This document shows positions 47,719-60,928 of a stretch of 64,000 nt of DNA, one piece after another (positions within the stretch are counted from its first letter, which is position 1; each line of letters opens with the position of its first letter). The notes below the pieces were generated by a model. That model saw only the letters and a program-made list of their open reading frames with translations, was not told where the DNA came from and did not search any database. The translations under genes and the position numbers were made by a program. This stretch comes from Glaciimonas sp. (GTDB lineage: Bacteria; Pseudomonadota; Gammaproteobacteria; Burkholderiales; Burkholderiaceae_D): positions 1 through 64,000 of the forward strand of contig JABBOV010000018.1 in the NCBI GenBank assembly GCA_012927625.1. The letters are read 5' to 3'.

Positions 47719-49092
47719 TTATTTACCAATGCAGAAACGACTAAAGATTTCTCCCAGCAAATCGTCCGGCGTAAATTCGCCGGTGATACTGTTAAGTTGT
47801 TCCTGGGTCAGGCGCAACTCTTCTGCCAGCAGGTCCAGCGAGTGATCATTTTGCGCTGCAAACTGCGCTGCCGCCTGCACATGATCGCGTGCGGCGCGCA
47901 ACGCAATCAGATGCCGTTCGCGTGCCAAATACACCGATTCACCAGTTTGCTGCCAGCCGGCAATACGCAGCAGTTCCGAGCGTAAGAGGTCGATTCCGCT
48001 CGTGTCTTGTGCCGACAAATAAATATGCGTGGCGTCCAGCATGGTGTCTATGCTGGGTTTATGTCCAGATAGATCGATTTTGTTCCATATTCGGATTACC
48101 GGCACGTCGCTTGGGAAGCGCGCCACCATTGCCTCGTCTGCGCGCGTCGGTCCCCGTCCCGCATCCAGCAGGTGCAGGATTACGTCAGCCTTGCCAACCT
48201 CAATCCAGGTGCGCTCAATGCCAATGCGTTCCACCTCGTCACTGGCATCATCGGTAGCGCGAATACCGGCGGTGTCTATGATATTGAGCGGAATGCCTTC
48301 GATCTGGATGGTTTCCGTCACCTTGTCGCGGGTGGTACCGGCGATTGGGGTGACGATTGCCACTTCCGCGCCTGCCAAAGCGTTCAGCAAGGAGGATTTG
48401 CCCACGTTGGGTTTGCCGGCCAGCACTACGTTTAAGCCTTCGCGTAGTAAGGCGCCCTGTTGCGCTTGCAGCAAAACGCTGTGCAAGGTCTGTTGAATGC
48501 GTTCCAATTGACCGCGTGCATTGGATTTTTCCAGGAAATCGATTTCTTCTTCTGGAAAATCGAGCGTTGCCTCAACCAGCATGCGCAATTGCACCACTTG
48601 GTCGACCAGGGTGTGAATTACCTTGGAAAAGACGCCCGATAGCGATTGCGAAGCCGACTTTACTGCCGCCTCGGTCGATGCCTCGATCAGGTCGGCGACT
48701 GCTTCCGCCTGCGCCAGATCGAGCTTGTCGTTAAGAAATGCCCGATGCGTGAATTCGCCCGGCTGCGCCAGACGCAGTCCGATTTCCCGCCCCGCCTCAA
48801 GACAACGCGCCAGCAGCATCTGCAGCACCACCGGCCCACCGTGCGCCTGTAATTCCAGCACATCTTCGCCGGTGTAGGAGTGCGGGGCTTTGAAGTGGAT
48901 CGCCAAGCCCTGATCGATGATGCTGCCATCAGTCTGAGTGAAGGATAAATAAGTGGCATGACGCGGTTTTAGCTGAAAGCCCAACGCTTGCAATAAAGCT
49001 GCAAGATTTTTACCGGAAACACGTACTATGCCAATGCCGCCGCGTCCGGGAGCGGTGGCAATGGCTGCTATGGGGGAGGAGTCAAGGTTCAT
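47719..49092 (-). CDS. mnmE: tRNA U34 modification GTPase MnmE
   Basis: 457 residues. N-terminal tetrahydrofolate-binding region ([18 protein letters not shown]), helical domain with the G domain inserted: [14 protein letters not shown] (G1), AGTTRD (G2), DTAGI (G3), NKID (G4). C-terminus FCIGK with the conserved Cys. With MnmG it forms cmnm5U34 in tRNA. It is near yidC as usual in this group, but cheA-cheZ lie between. Confidence 0.97.
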   Translation of the reverse strand: MNLDSSPIAAIATAPGRGGIGIVRVSGKNLAALLQALGFQLKPRHATYLSFTQTDGSIIDQGLAIHFKAPHSYTGEDVLELQAHGGPVVLQMLLARCLEAGREIGLRLAQPGEFTHRAFLNDKLDLAQAEAVADLIEASTEAAVKSASQSLSGVFSKVIHTLVDQVVQLRMLVEATLDFPEEEIDFLEKSNARGQLERIQQTLHSVLLQAQQGALLREGLNVVLAGKPNVGKSSLLNALAGAEVAIVTPIAGTTRDKVTETIQIEGIPLNIIDTAGIRATDDASDEVERIGIERTWIEVGKADVILHLLDAGRGPTRADEAMVARFPSDVPVIRIWNKIDLSGHKPSIDTMLDATHIYLSAQDTSGIDLLRSELLRIAGWQQTGESVYLARERHLIALRAARDHVQAAAQFAAQNDHSLDLLAEELRLTQEQLNSITGEFTPDDLLGEIFSRFCIGK

Positions 49093-49224
49093 ACTATGAT
49101 TTTACCTAAACAAGCTCGAACGCGGTCAATCGCGTGATTGACCGTAGAGTTTAGTAGGATTTTGTCGGCCCGCCGGAGTGAAGCCGTACCAAAAGGTGCG
49201 AGGTACGTTGCACAGGCAAGCTGT

Positions 49225-51006
49225 TTATGCCACCAGGCGCATGCCCGTGCGGCAACCATCGAGCAGATAGCCGAGGCCGATCACCAGCAACAACTCGCCT
49301 TCGGCAGAACGCGCGGTTCCGGTAATGCCGGGTACGTTTAGGCAGGATAAGGGTTTGATGACTAGATCGGCGGTACCTTCAACCGCTTCCATGGCCAGAA
49401 TATACGGCTGCGGCGCGGCAATCACGATACCGACCCGCTCCACGCATGCCTCATAACCAAGAATTGCCGCTAGTGAACGCACTAACAACGGACGCCCCTG
49501 ATCGCGCAATATGGGCGCTCCACCAACTTCGGCAAATGTCTCTGGTAGTTCCACCACGCGCTCAATCACGGCTAACGGCATTGCCAACGCAGCGCCGCTG
49601 GTACGTACCAGCATAGTCGGCACGATCGAGAGTTCGATTGGCAAACGAATCAGAAAACGTGTGCCTTGGCCGAGCTGGGAATCAATGCGGATTGTGCCGC
49701 GATTCTTGTCGACTGCGGTCTTCACTACATCCATGCCAACTCCGCGCCCGGATACCGCGGTAGCGAATTCCTTGGTAGAAAATCCGGGTAAGAAAACCAA
49801 CTGAAATGCTTCTTCGTCGGTCTGCGCATCGTTCTCGCCGATCAATCCTTTGGCGCGTGCCTTTTCGCGCAAAAATTGCGGGTTCATGCCTTTACCGTCA
49901 TCTGCCACTTCAATCATCACGCTGCTGGCTTCCTGCCAGGCGGTCAGGGATATTGTCGATTTGGGCGATTTCCCGGACTGGATGCGTTCTTCCTGGCTTT
50001 CGACTCCATGATCGAGCGAATTGCGTAGCATATGCACCAGCGGGTCATAAAGACTGTCGACCACTACCCGGTCAACTTCGGTTTCCGCACCCTTGATCGC
50101 TAACTCGACTTCCTTGCCAAGATCCTTGGCCAGCTCCCGAACTAGACGCGGGAACTTCTGAAACAGTCGACCTACCGGCTGCATGCGGGTAGCCAGCGTA
50201 GCCCGTTGCAATTCAGTTGCATAGCGTGAGGCGCGCTCTATTGTTTCAGTCAGTGTGGCCATCAATGTCGTAGCGTCACTGTCGAACTTGAACTGGGCCA
50301 GTTTTTCCAGCAGTACGGCCGCTTGGTTGGCAGCTTGCACCGACTCTCCAGCCACTTCGAGTAGGGTATCAAGTTTGACTGCATCAATCCGAATGCTTTC
50401 TTCGATTATGGGAGCAGTGGATTTGGCGGCCTGAATTGGAGGCTGGGATTTTTTAGCTGGTGCTGCGGCGACTAAGTGTGTAATCGCAGCGGGAGCCGCT
50501 GACGGCAGGATAGCCGATGGCACCAATGCACGATAATACGCATCCCAATCCGGCTCGCCGGCAACGAGTGCTACAACAGCGGGCACCACAGTGGCGATTG
50601 CAACGGGTGGTTCCAGTTGTGCATTGCCTTCGATTGCAGCAGTCAGGATAGCTTGTAGTGCATCGGGCATGGCCGGGAGTTGTTCAGCTGCGACGCCATT
50701 CGCCAGCTCGCCCAGTTGGTCCGCAACAAAACCGCTAGCCTGCAGAGCTGCCTCAATCGCAATCGGCGTCACCGGTGCGGCACCGGTGCGTAAAGCATCA
50801 AACAGGTTTTCGGTTAAATGGCAGGCCGATACCATTGCCGTCAAATTCATGAAGCCGGCTCCGCCCTTGATGGTATGAAATGAACGGAACAACGCATTCA
50901 AAGTGTTTTGATCATCCGGCTGGCGTTCCAGTACCAATAGATGCGCTTCAACATTGGTAGCGAGTTCCAGCGCTTCGACCACAAATTCCTTGAGCATGTC
51001 GTCCAT
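49225..51006 (-). CDS. cheA: Chemotaxis histidine kinase CheA
   Basis: 593 residues. P1/Hpt domain with His44 (SFHTIKGGAGF). An Ala/Val/Pro-rich linker follows at about 130-195 with no clear P2 domain. Then come dimerisation (about 205-270), HATPase (HMLRNSLDHGVES, VADDGKGMNPQ, GRGVGMDVVKTAVD) and a C-terminal CheW-like P5 domain. Shorter than Escherichia coli CheA (654) because P2 seems missing. The start overlaps the cheZ stop by one base (TGATG). No cheY, cheW or receptor gene is adjacent. Confidence 0.93.
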   Translation of the reverse strand: MDDMLKEFVVEALELATNVEAHLLVLERQPDDQNTLNALFRSFHTIKGGAGFMNLTAMVSACHLTENLFDALRTGAAPVTPIAIEAALQASGFVADQLGELANGVAAEQLPAMPDALQAILTAAIEGNAQLEPPVAIATVVPAVVALVAGEPDWDAYYRALVPSAILPSAAPAAITHLVAAAPAKKSQPPIQAAKSTAPIIEESIRIDAVKLDTLLEVAGESVQAANQAAVLLEKLAQFKFDSDATTLMATLTETIERASRYATELQRATLATRMQPVGRLFQKFPRLVRELAKDLGKEVELAIKGAETEVDRVVVDSLYDPLVHMLRNSLDHGVESQEERIQSGKSPKSTISLTAWQEASSVMIEVADDGKGMNPQFLREKARAKGLIGENDAQTDEEAFQLVFLPGFSTKEFATAVSGRGVGMDVVKTAVDKNRGTIRIDSQLGQGTRFLIRLPIELSIVPTMLVRTSGAALAMPLAVIERVVELPETFAEVGGAPILRDQGRPLLVRSLAAILGYEACVERVGIVIAAPQPYILAMEAVEGTADLVIKPLSCLNVPGITGTARSAEGELLLVIGLGYLLDGCRTGMRLVA

Positions 51007-51752
51007 CAGAAACCCAAATCATCCAGAAGGTTATCCACATCATCCTGCCCCATTGCAGCGGACGGCATGGCCGGTCCCTGCATCAGGTCAACTACTGCTT
51101 CCTTCTGTGCCAGCGGCTTCTCCTTTACTTCTTCAGGAGCGTTATCCCACAACAGTTGCGCCAGTTCACGCTCAACAGCTTGAGTAATCGTTACCACTTT
51201 TTTGATCAACTGACCGGTCAAATCCTGAAAATCCTGCGCCATCATGATTTCCAGCAAACGCGCTTTTTCCTCTTCGGCACTCTCAATGACGGAAGCGTTA
51301 AAGCTTTTTGTGTCGCCCGCGAGCAGCTTGAACTCCTCTACGCTGAGTTTTCCGTCGTACAGGTCTGCCCAACGCGTTTTCATTTCCTTCGCATTGTTCA
51401 ATAAAACTTCCTGCGCTGGCATCCCTGCATCGGTCGCATTCAGCACTTTGTTCGCAGCTTGCTCGGTCAGTGTTGCAACATAAGCCAGTCTGTCTTGTGC
51501 ATCGCCGATTTGCGAATTAAGGGTGTTGAACGGATGCTGTTGGCCCAGCTCACGTATCGAATCGTGCAATATCCGAACAATCCCTCCGAGCCGTTCATAC
51601 ATCGGCTTTTCAGCTTCCGCAAGCGCCCCTGGCGCTGCTTCCGATACTAGGACAGGGCTGGACGGCGTGTCAGATACGCTCCCTGCAGTCTCGGCGTGCT
51701 GCGCGGATATCTGATCGAACAAGGCATCCAGATCTTCAAAACTGTCACTCAT
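51006..51752 (-). CDS. cheZ: CheY-phosphate phosphatase CheZ
   Basis: 248 residues. Long helical hairpin with IMMAQDFQDLTGQLIKKVV containing the catalytic Asp-x3-Gln pair, and the C-terminal CheY-binding peptide DDVDNLLDDLGF. CheZ removes phosphate from CheY to end a chemotactic signal. It forms a two-gene unit with cheA immediately downstream; usually it pairs with cheY. Confidence 0.95.
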   Translation of the reverse strand: MSDSFEDLDALFDQISAQHAETAGSVSDTPSSPVLVSEAAPGALAEAEKPMYERLGGIVRILHDSIRELGQQHPFNTLNSQIGDAQDRLAYVATLTEQAANKVLNATDAGMPAQEVLLNNAKEMKTRWADLYDGKLSVEEFKLLAGDTKSFNASVIESAEEEKARLLEIMMAQDFQDLTGQLIKKVVTITQAVERELAQLLWDNAPEEVKEKPLAQKEAVVDLMQGPAMPSAAMGQDDVDNLLDDLGF

Positions 51753-52024
51753 AATCCATGCCTCTCATAATTTTTTCTAGATGCTCGCCCTATGTTGCAG
51801 CAATTCAACGCTTTACGATATAACCAAATTGAAATTTGGGGCGATATTTTGACATCCTTTTCTGCTGTAGGAAATTTTTGCCGTCAGTCACTGTAAATAT
51901 TGAACACTATTTTGTGGCGCTACGATCAGCCGCCTAAAGCCAGTACTGGTTTGACGTGGTTGCACATATCTGCGTACTGTCTTTCAGGAACATTCGAATA
52001 GCGGACGAAAACCGAAATATCTTT

Positions 52025-52064
52025 AATAAAAAAGGCGCAATCTTTCCAGATTCCGCCTTTTTGA
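52025..52064. terminator. Bidirectional terminator between yidC and cheZ
   Basis: AAAAAGGCG at 52029-52037 pairs with CGCCTTTTT at 52054-52062 with T-runs in both directions. It would end the rpmH-rnpA-yidD-yidC transcript 26 bases after the yidC stop. The rest of 51753-52089 is AT-rich promoter-like DNA with no gene. Confidence 0.85.
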
Positions 52065-52089
52065 TTGCCCGTCAACTAGGTGAAGATGC

Positions 52090-53754
52090 TTATGTTTTTT
52101 TACCACCTTGCATTTTTTTGGTGATGGCCCACTGTTGAGCGATCGATAATACGTTATTGACAACCCAGTACAGCACTAACCCAGCCGGAAAGAAAAAGAA
52201 CATTACCGAAAATGCGATTGGCATGAACATCATGATCTTGGCTTGCATTGGGTCTGGTGGTTTCGGATTCAACTTGGTCTGGATGAACATCGATATTGCC
52301 ATTACCACCGGCAGAATATAAAACGGATCCGGTGCCGACAGGTCGTGAATCCAACCCAGCCATGGCGCATTGCGCATCTCAACACTAGCCAGCAAAACCC
52401 AGTAAAGCGAAATGAAGACCGGAATCTGGACTACGATCGGCAGGCAGCCACCGAGTGGATTGATTTTTTCAGTCTTGTACAACTCCATCATCGCCTGATT
52501 CATTTTTTGCGGCTCACCTTTGAAGCGCTCACGAACCGAGGTCATTTTCGGCGTGACCAGCTTCATTTTGGCCATGCTGCGATAGCTGGCGGCTGACAAA
52601 GGGAAGAATGCCAACTTGATCAAGACGGTCAGCATAATGATGGTCCAGCCCCAGTTGCCGAGTACTTTATGAATCTGAGTCATTAGCCAAAAGATCGGTC
52701 TGGCAATAATCGTCAGCCAGCCATAGTCCTTGACCAAATCCAGACCTGGAGCAATTTTTTCCAGCACTCTGGTTTCTTGTGGGCCGGAGTATAAGTGCGC
52801 ATCCATCGAAATGGTCGTACCCGGTGCAATAGTACCCAGCGGCAAAATAGATCCAATTGCGTACAAATTTGTAGCAATTTTTTTGGTGAATATTTCTCGC
52901 GCTGCCTTGTCTTGCGGAATAAAGGCCGAGACAAAATAGTGCTGTATCAGCGCTACCCAGCCGTTATCGGCATTTTTTGCGTGCTCATCTTTGCCATTTG
53001 CAATCTTGTCGAAGGTCAGCTTCTGAAATTTTTCCGCATCGGTATATACCGCAGGGCCGGTGAAAGTACTATAAAACTTGGATTCTCCACCTGGCTTGTT
53101 GCCATCACGCACCAACTGCAAATACAGCGAAGGGGTAATCGGCCTACCGGACCCATTAACGATGTCGTGCTTGATATCAATGTCGTAATCACCGCGCTTG
53201 AAAGTGAAGGTTTTAATTAATTTGATGCCACCTGTGTCAGACTCCATCACCAGTTTCACTGCATCGTTGGACCCCAATTCCCGGCTTCCCGGCTGAATTG
53301 TAAAAGTCGACTTGTGGTTAGGGAATGCGCCACCGATCAAACCGGTCTGGGCCAGATAAGTGTGCTGGGCTGTAGCATTGAACAGCACCAGATTTTTCGT
53401 CGGATCGACCGTATCCTTGTGCTTTAAAAGTTCAAGATACCGCAGCTCGCCGCCTGTCGTATCGATTTGCGCCTTGACGACGTCGGTGGTAATCGTCACG
53501 ATTTCACCCTTGGCCGGTGCCGCGCCGGTACCGGCAGCTGCAATTTCAGCAGGGGACTGTTTGGCACCCGTGACCGACGCCTGCGGTACCTCGGTTTTGG
53601 CCGGCCCGGTAGCAGCGCCAGCGACAGACTTGTCTTGCTGCGTCACAGACGGTGAAAACATCGATGGTTTCCCGTTATAACGCATCCAGTTGTCCCAAAG
53701 GATCAACAGCGACAGCGAAAATACAACCCAAAGAATGGTACGTTTGATATCCAT
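52090..53754 (-). CDS. yidC: Membrane protein insertase YidC
   Basis: 554 residues. N-terminal membrane anchor ([20 protein letters not shown]), large periplasmic domain (about 60-340), then the Oxa1 core with [40 protein letters not shown] and the basic tail KKMQGGKK. It inserts and folds inner-membrane proteins with or without SecYEG. Standard position after rnpA/yidD; no oddities. Confidence 0.97.
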   Translation of the reverse strand: MDIKRTILWVVFSLSLLILWDNWMRYNGKPSMFSPSVTQQDKSVAGAATGPAKTEVPQASVTGAKQSPAEIAAAGTGAAPAKGEIVTITTDVVKAQIDTTGGELRYLELLKHKDTVDPTKNLVLFNATAQHTYLAQTGLIGGAFPNHKSTFTIQPGSRELGSNDAVKLVMESDTGGIKLIKTFTFKRGDYDIDIKHDIVNGSGRPITPSLYLQLVRDGNKPGGESKFYSTFTGPAVYTDAEKFQKLTFDKIANGKDEHAKNADNGWVALIQHYFVSAFIPQDKAAREIFTKKIATNLYAIGSILPLGTIAPGTTISMDAHLYSGPQETRVLEKIAPGLDLVKDYGWLTIIARPIFWLMTQIHKVLGNWGWTIIMLTVLIKLAFFPLSAASYRSMAKMKLVTPKMTSVRERFKGEPQKMNQAMMELYKTEKINPLGGCLPIVVQIPVFISLYWVLLASVEMRNAPWLGWIHDLSAPDPFYILPVVMAISMFIQTKLNPKPPDPMQAKIMMFMPIAFSVMFFFFPAGLVLYWVVNNVLSIAQQWAITKKMQGGKKT

Positions 53755-53765
53755 AAGTGTACTTG

Positions 53766-54044
53766 TCAGGAGAAATCAGAAATTCGGGAATGGCTGCAGT
53801 CGCTAGCGTCTGCAGAAGGGGATTCAGGTTTTTTCTCCGGCACGGGATCAAATCCGCCCGGATGCCATGGATGACATTTGCATAGACGCCTGGTCGCCAA
53901 AGCGGTCCCTTTTAATGCGCCATACTCGCGCACAGCCTGACTGGCGTAATCGGAACAACTCGGGTAAAAACGGCAATTTTGCCCCAGAAATGGGCTGATG
54001 CACAGCTTATACGTACGCAACAGCAGCAGCAATAAGACCTTCAT
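53766..54044 (-). CDS. yidD: Membrane protein insertion efficiency factor YidD
   Basis: 92 residues from ATG 54044 ([20 protein letters not shown]). [15 protein letters not shown] and [20 protein letters not shown] are the family signatures. It overlaps the rnpA stop in TGATG, so translation is coupled. It helps YidC-dependent insertion. Longer frames upstream overlap rnpA and are not used. Confidence 0.95.
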   Translation of the reverse strand: MKVLLLLLLRTYKLCISPFLGQNCRFYPSCSDYASQAVREYGALKGTALATRRLCKCHPWHPGGFDPVPEKKPESPSADASDCSHSRISDFS

Positions 54045-54415
54045 CAGGAGCTCTCCGGCAATTTCTGTGACGCCAGCAAGCGCGTCAATTCTGTGCGCAG
54101 CAATACCTTCAGTTGCACTGTAGTTGCCGGATCTGACTTGGTATTGATAGGCTTGGACAAACGAACAATGCAATCCAGTGATAACAATTCGGTCTGACGA
54201 AACAGTTCACGCGTCATCCGCTTGATGGTGTTGCGGGTTACCGCACGCGGCGCAAACCGCTTTGCCACTACGATGCCCAAACGGGCATTGGGCAATCCTG
54301 CCGGACGGGCATACAGCACAAAGTGCGCAGTTCTGTAGGCTGGGCGCAAACGAAAAACGGATGAAAAGTCATCCGTTTTAACGATTCGCCGAACACGTGA
54401 AAAATCGCTTGTCAC
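54044..54415 (-). CDS. rnpA: Ribonuclease P protein component
   Basis: 123 residues. [20 protein letters not shown] and the [11 protein letters not shown] signature (RNxxKR) define RnpA, which assists the catalytic RNA in removing tRNA 5' leaders. It starts 29 bases after the rpmH stop and is coupled to yidD. Confidence 0.95.
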   Translation of the reverse strand: MTSDFSRVRRIVKTDDFSSVFRLRPAYRTAHFVLYARPAGLPNARLGIVVAKRFAPRAVTRNTIKRMTRELFRQTELLSLDCIVRLSKPINTKSDPATTVQLKVLLRTELTRLLASQKLPESS

Positions 54416-54444
54416 GCAGTCAGCTTTTCTGCCGTAAGTTTGGC

Positions 54445-54579
54445 TTAAGCAGCCAAACGCTTACGACCCTTGGCGCGACGCGCATTCAGTACGGCGCGAC
54501 CGCCGCGGGTTGCCATGCGTGCGCGAAAGCCATGGGTACGTTTGCGGCGCACGACGGAAGGTTGGTATGTACGTTTCAT
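54445..54579 (-). CDS. rpmH: 50S ribosomal protein L34
   Basis: 44 residues, [20 protein letters not shown] and [11 protein letters not shown], the invariant L34 pattern. Start ATG 54579. It is first in the rpmH-rnpA-yidD-yidC operon; the promoter lies in the dnaA-rpmH spacer. Confidence 0.98.
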   Translation of the reverse strand: MKRTYQPSVVRRKRTHGFRARMATRGGRAVLNARRAKGRKRLAA

Positions 54580-54935
54580 GTTGGTCTCGTTAATCAGCAA
54601 AAATAAATCGGTCTAAATCGTGTTACTACGCCCGGCACCATATCTTGGTGTTTGCAGCGCGCATACCGGAAGGCACAAGCTTAAGCAACCGTTTAATGGT
54701 CAGGGAACCGTGGATTAGACAATATTTTGCATGGGTTTGTCAATATGCCGGATATATTTATCCAAAGGTAAGAATAAGTACCGACCATCTAAAAGTAGGA
54801 CTGCCTGTGGATAACTCGGTTCGGCAAGGGTAGAATAGTGGCGATGTGTGGCGATCTGATTCAGGATTAGATCGCAGTCTTTCTGCGAATATACCGATAC
54901 GCCCTCCCTCCACACCTTTTCACTCAAGTAAATTC
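54580..54935. other. dnaA-rpmH spacer with DnaA boxes (candidate part of oriC)
   Basis: A perfect DnaA box (TGTGGATAA, minus orientation) is at 54806-54814 and a one-mismatch box (TTATCCAAA) at 54758-54766, within AT-rich DNA (54720-54780). A further one-mismatch box (TATGGATAA) is at 56373-56381 between dnaA and dnaN. The gene order around it is that of bacterial origins. Divergent promoters for rpmH and dnaA must be here. The number of boxes is low, so the origin limits are uncertain. Confidence 0.6.
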
Positions 54936-56318
54936 ATGGAAAATTTCTGGCAGGCCTGTTCCACCCAACTGGAGCAGGAACTGACACCGCAGCAATTCAG
55001 TGCGTGGATCAAACCACTGGCCCCGCTCGACTTTGACGGCGGGGTTTTGCGCATTGCCGCGCCCAACCGTTTCAAGCTGGATTGGGTCAAGACGCAATTC
55101 GCCAGCCGTATCAATACCCTCGCGACCCAGTTCTGGAAAATGCCGATTGAGGTGCAATTCGTGCTGGATCCGAAACTCAATGCGCCGCGTCGCCCCAACG
55201 TGACTGTCTCTGCTGACGATATGATGAGTGCGCCAGTATCCGTGAACGCACAGCTGCGCTTTGCGGAAACGCCGGCGGAGCCTGTGCCGCGGCGCGATCA
55301 GAGTCGCATCAATACGGCGCTGACGTTCGATAGCTTCGTCACCGGCAAGGCCAACCAACTAGCACGCGCGGCCGCCATCCAAGTCGCCAACAATCCGGGT
55401 GTTTCGTACAATCCGCTATTCTTTTACGGCGGCGTCGGGCTCGGTAAAACGCATTTGATCCACGCCATCGGCAATCAGATACTGGCCGATCAGCCGAACG
55501 CAAAAATTCGCTACATTCACGCCGAACAGTATGTGCGCGACGTAGTGACCGCTTACCAGCGCAAGGGTTTCGATGAATTCAAGCGCTATTATCATTCACT
55601 CGACATGCTGCTGATCGATGATATTCAGTTCTTTGGCGGCAAGAGCCGCACCCAGGAAGAATTTTTTTACGCATTCGAAGCCCTGATTGCGGCAAAGAAA
55701 CAAATTATCATCACCAGCGATACCTATCCGAAAGAAATCACTGGCATGGATGACCGCCTGACGTCGCGCTTTGATTCCGGCCTGACGGTTGCGATCGAGC
55801 CGCCGGAACTGGAGATGCGGGTCGCGATTTTGCTGAAAAAGGCAACCCAGGAAGGCGTCACGCTGTCGGACGATGTGGCATTCTTTGTGGCCAAGCATTT
55901 GCGCTCCAATGTGCGCGAACTGGAAGGGGCGTTGCGCAAGATCCTCGCGTATTCGGGTTTTCACGGCAAGGACATCACCATCGATGTGGTCAAAGAAGCC
56001 CTGAAAGATTTGCTGTCGGTGCAAAACCGGCAAATTTCGGTGGAAAACATACAGAAGACAGTGGCAGATTTTTTCAACATCAAGGTGGCCGACATGTATT
56101 CCAAGAAACGGCCAGCCAATATTGCGCGGCCGCGCCAGATTGCAATGTATCTGGCCAAGGAATTGACGCAAAAAAGCTTGCCGGAAATCGGCGACCTGTT
56201 CGGTGGGCGCGATCACACCACGGTCTTGCATGCGGTGCGCAAGATCACGCTGGACCGCACCAAGAATCCAGAGTGCAACCATGATCTGCATGTATTGGAG
56301 CAGACGCTAAAAGGTTAG
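54936..56318 (+). CDS. dnaA: Chromosomal replication initiator DnaA
   Basis: 460 residues from ATG 54936 ([20 protein letters not shown]), the conserved N-terminus; the 30 codons upstream are not family-like. Walker [17 protein letters not shown], Walker [13 protein letters not shown], and the DNA-binding signature [15 protein letters not shown] near the end. It binds DnaA boxes and opens oriC. The box-containing spacer in front suggests autoregulation. Confidence 0.98.
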   Translation: MENFWQACSTQLEQELTPQQFSAWIKPLAPLDFDGGVLRIAAPNRFKLDWVKTQFASRINTLATQFWKMPIEVQFVLDPKLNAPRRPNVTVSADDMMSAPVSVNAQLRFAETPAEPVPRRDQSRINTALTFDSFVTGKANQLARAAAIQVANNPGVSYNPLFFYGGVGLGKTHLIHAIGNQILADQPNAKIRYIHAEQYVRDVVTAYQRKGFDEFKRYYHSLDMLLIDDIQFFGGKSRTQEEFFYAFEALIAAKKQIIITSDTYPKEITGMDDRLTSRFDSGLTVAIEPPELEMRVAILLKKATQEGVTLSDDVAFFVAKHLRSNVRELEGALRKILAYSGFHGKDITIDVVKEALKDLLSVQNRQISVENIQKTVADFFNIKVADMYSKKRPANIARPRQIAMYLAKELTQKSLPEIGDLFGGRDHTTVLHAVRKITLDRTKNPECNHDLHVLEQTLKG

Positions 56319-56560
56319 AAAGGCATGTATTCCTTGTCGTAAAGTGGCAAGATTGCTAACCGGCAGCGTATTTATGGATAATGGCGGGTGCCGTTTGTTG
56401 CCGTGCTCCCTGGAAGTTGGCCTAAATACGCACCTGAAACGCATTTATCTGACGTAACGAAGTAAATTTTTTGGCTTTACTCTGCTTTACTGGCGTTTAT
56501 ACCGGACATGGCGCGACAAGCCAACGGTAACATTCAACCATGACAATCAAGGATATGACT

Positions 56561-57667
56561 ATGCAATTGGTTAAGACCCATAGGGATGCGCTACTGCGGC
56601 CCTTGCAGATCGTGAGCGGCATTGTCGAACGTCGGCACACCTTGCCGATTCTGGCCAATATCCTTATTCGCAAGGATGGTGAAAAGGTTTCTTTTTTATC
56701 CACTGACATCGAGGTGCAAATCACCACCCACGCCCAGATCGGCGTCGATGCCGAGGTTGCGGCGACCACGGTTGCTGCGCGCAAACTGCTAGACATCCTG
56801 CGCGCCTTGCCGGAATCCGGCGATGTGACCTTGTCGTTGACCAATAAACGCATGACGGTACAAAGCGGTAAATCGCGCTTTGCCCTGCAAACGCTGGCTG
56901 CCGATGAGTTCCCGACGGTGGCCCAAGCCGAGCATTACAACGCCAGCCTGACGCTACCGCAAAAGACCCTCAAGCATCTGTTCAACATGGTGCATTTTTC
57001 GATGGCGCAGCAAGACATCCGTTATTACCTGAACGGCCTGTTGCTGGTGGTCGATGGCAAGAACGTGATCGCGGTAACCACCGATGGCCACCGCCTGGCT
57101 TTTTGCCAGGTCGAAACCGAACAGGATTTCCCGCGTCAGGAAGTCATCATCCCGCGTAAGACGATTCTGGAATTGCAGCGCTTGCTGGAAGAAAACGACG
57201 ATCCGGTCAAACTCGAAATTGCCAGTAATCAGGTCAAGCTGACCTTCGCCGATATTGAGCTGATTTCCAAACTGGTCGAAGGCAAATTTCCCGATTACAC
57301 CAGAGTGGTGCCGAAGGGCTACAAAAATAGCTTCATTATCAGTCGGGACGTCTTGTTGCACTCATTGCAACGGGCCGCCATCATGACCTCTGACAAATTC
57401 AAGGGTGTGCGTTGCATCGTCACGCCCGGCAGTCTGAAGATCAGTTCGACCAATGCCGACCAGGAAGAAGCGGTCGAAGAACTCGAAATCGATTACGGCG
57501 GCGACAGCGTCGACATCGGCTTCAACGTCTCTTACCTGCTCGATGTGCTGAACAACCTGAAGTGCGAATACATCAGCATTGCACTGGGAGACTCCAACTC
57601 ATCGGCTCTGATCTCGATTCCCGACAATACCGATTTTAAATATGTCGTGATGCCGATGCGAATCTGA
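56561..57667 (+). CDS. dnaN: DNA polymerase III beta sliding clamp
   Basis: 368 residues from ATG 56561 (MQLVKTHRDALLRPLQIVSG), seven bases after AAGGA; the frame also has an ATG 21 bases earlier. Three clamp domains, with AVTTDGHRLAFCQ and the C-terminal FKYVVMPMRI. It also serves as docking platform for ImuB and DnaE2 encoded in this window. It follows dnaA by 242 bases. Confidence 0.97.
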   Translation: MQLVKTHRDALLRPLQIVSGIVERRHTLPILANILIRKDGEKVSFLSTDIEVQITTHAQIGVDAEVAATTVAARKLLDILRALPESGDVTLSLTNKRMTVQSGKSRFALQTLAADEFPTVAQAEHYNASLTLPQKTLKHLFNMVHFSMAQQDIRYYLNGLLLVVDGKNVIAVTTDGHRLAFCQVETEQDFPRQEVIIPRKTILELQRLLEENDDPVKLEIASNQVKLTFADIELISKLVEGKFPDYTRVVPKGYKNSFIISRDVLLHSLQRAAIMTSDKFKGVRCIVTPGSLKISSTNADQEEAVEELEIDYGGDSVDIGFNVSYLLDVLNNLKCEYISIALGDSNSSALISIPDNTDFKYVVMPMRI

Positions 57668-57806
57668 TATTCAAATAATGATGGAGTATGCAAAATAACA
57701 ATAGTATTCCCGCATATATACATTGCGGTAGTTAAATTTAGAACACCCAGTATACGTATAGCGCCAAGTGTGTGCAGCAATCAGTAACCGTTTTTTCAGA
57801 AAGTAG

Positions 57807-60308
<2,502 letters not shown>

Positions 60309-60323
60309 TTTTGTCGTGTCGGA

Positions 60324-60385
60324 TGTCACGGAAAGTGAAATCTGTGTCAAGTAAGTGAAAAAATAGTGTCACGGACAGTGAAAAA
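60324..60385 (+). repeat. Three imperfect ~17-bp repeats after gyrB
   Basis: TGTCACGGAAAGTGAAA (60324), TGTCAAGTAAGTGAAAA (60345) and TGTCACGGACAGTGAAAA (60367) are spaced 21-22 bases. Multiple subterminal repeats starting TGT are a habit of IS21-family ends, so this may be a solo IS end; no transposase is near. Confidence 0.4.
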
Positions 60386-60395
60386 ATTGTATGAA

Positions 60396-60433
60396 TTGAA
60401 AAAGCCAACCGTTTAGGTTGGCTTTTTCAATTT
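60396..60433 (+). terminator. Rho-independent terminator after gyrB
   Basis: Perfect 15-base arms (TTGAAAAAGCCAACC and its complement) around a five-base loop, with T-runs inside the stem on both strands. It ends gyrB transcription about 90 bases after the stop. 60434-60637 holds no gene I trust. Confidence 0.88.
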
Positions 60434-60637
60434 GGTTTATTGCAGCGCTTTCTTTCAATAGTTGCCCAACGACCTTCATATCCTTTCGACATGTGATTTT
60501 TAAGTTGGCGCACTTTGACGAGTGCCTCTATGTCCACGCGCAAGAGTGCCATTTCAAATGTGATCGTTAAATGTGGTGGGAATGCGCCAGATTTCCTACG
60601 CGTAGCGAAAAATCCTACATTGAGCAATGAAGGAAGC

Positions 60638-60686
60638 AAAAATCAAAAAGGATTACAAGCCGAAGCGTGTAATCCTTTTGATTTTC
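60638..60686 (-). terminator. Terminator downstream of tRNA-fMet
   Basis: AAAATCAAAAGGATTACA reads into its near-complement TGTAATCCTTTTTGATTTT on the minus strand, with a loop of about ten bases. It starts 11 bases after the tRNA 3' end and fits termination of the minus-strand tRNA transcript. Confidence 0.75.
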
Positions 60687-60696
60687 TTGCTGAATT

Positions 60697-60773
<77 letters not shown>

Positions 60774-60928
60774 TCTGAAGACAGGACTATACAACGAATG
60801 CTGTAACAAAGCAACTGGAATTGCCGGGTCGCTCGCATCAAAAGTCGTTTGCGATCAATCACTTATAAATGTTGTTGTAAACTAATGAAATTCAGGCTTA
60901 CTGTTCCTCTTCATATGGGGAAAAGTGA

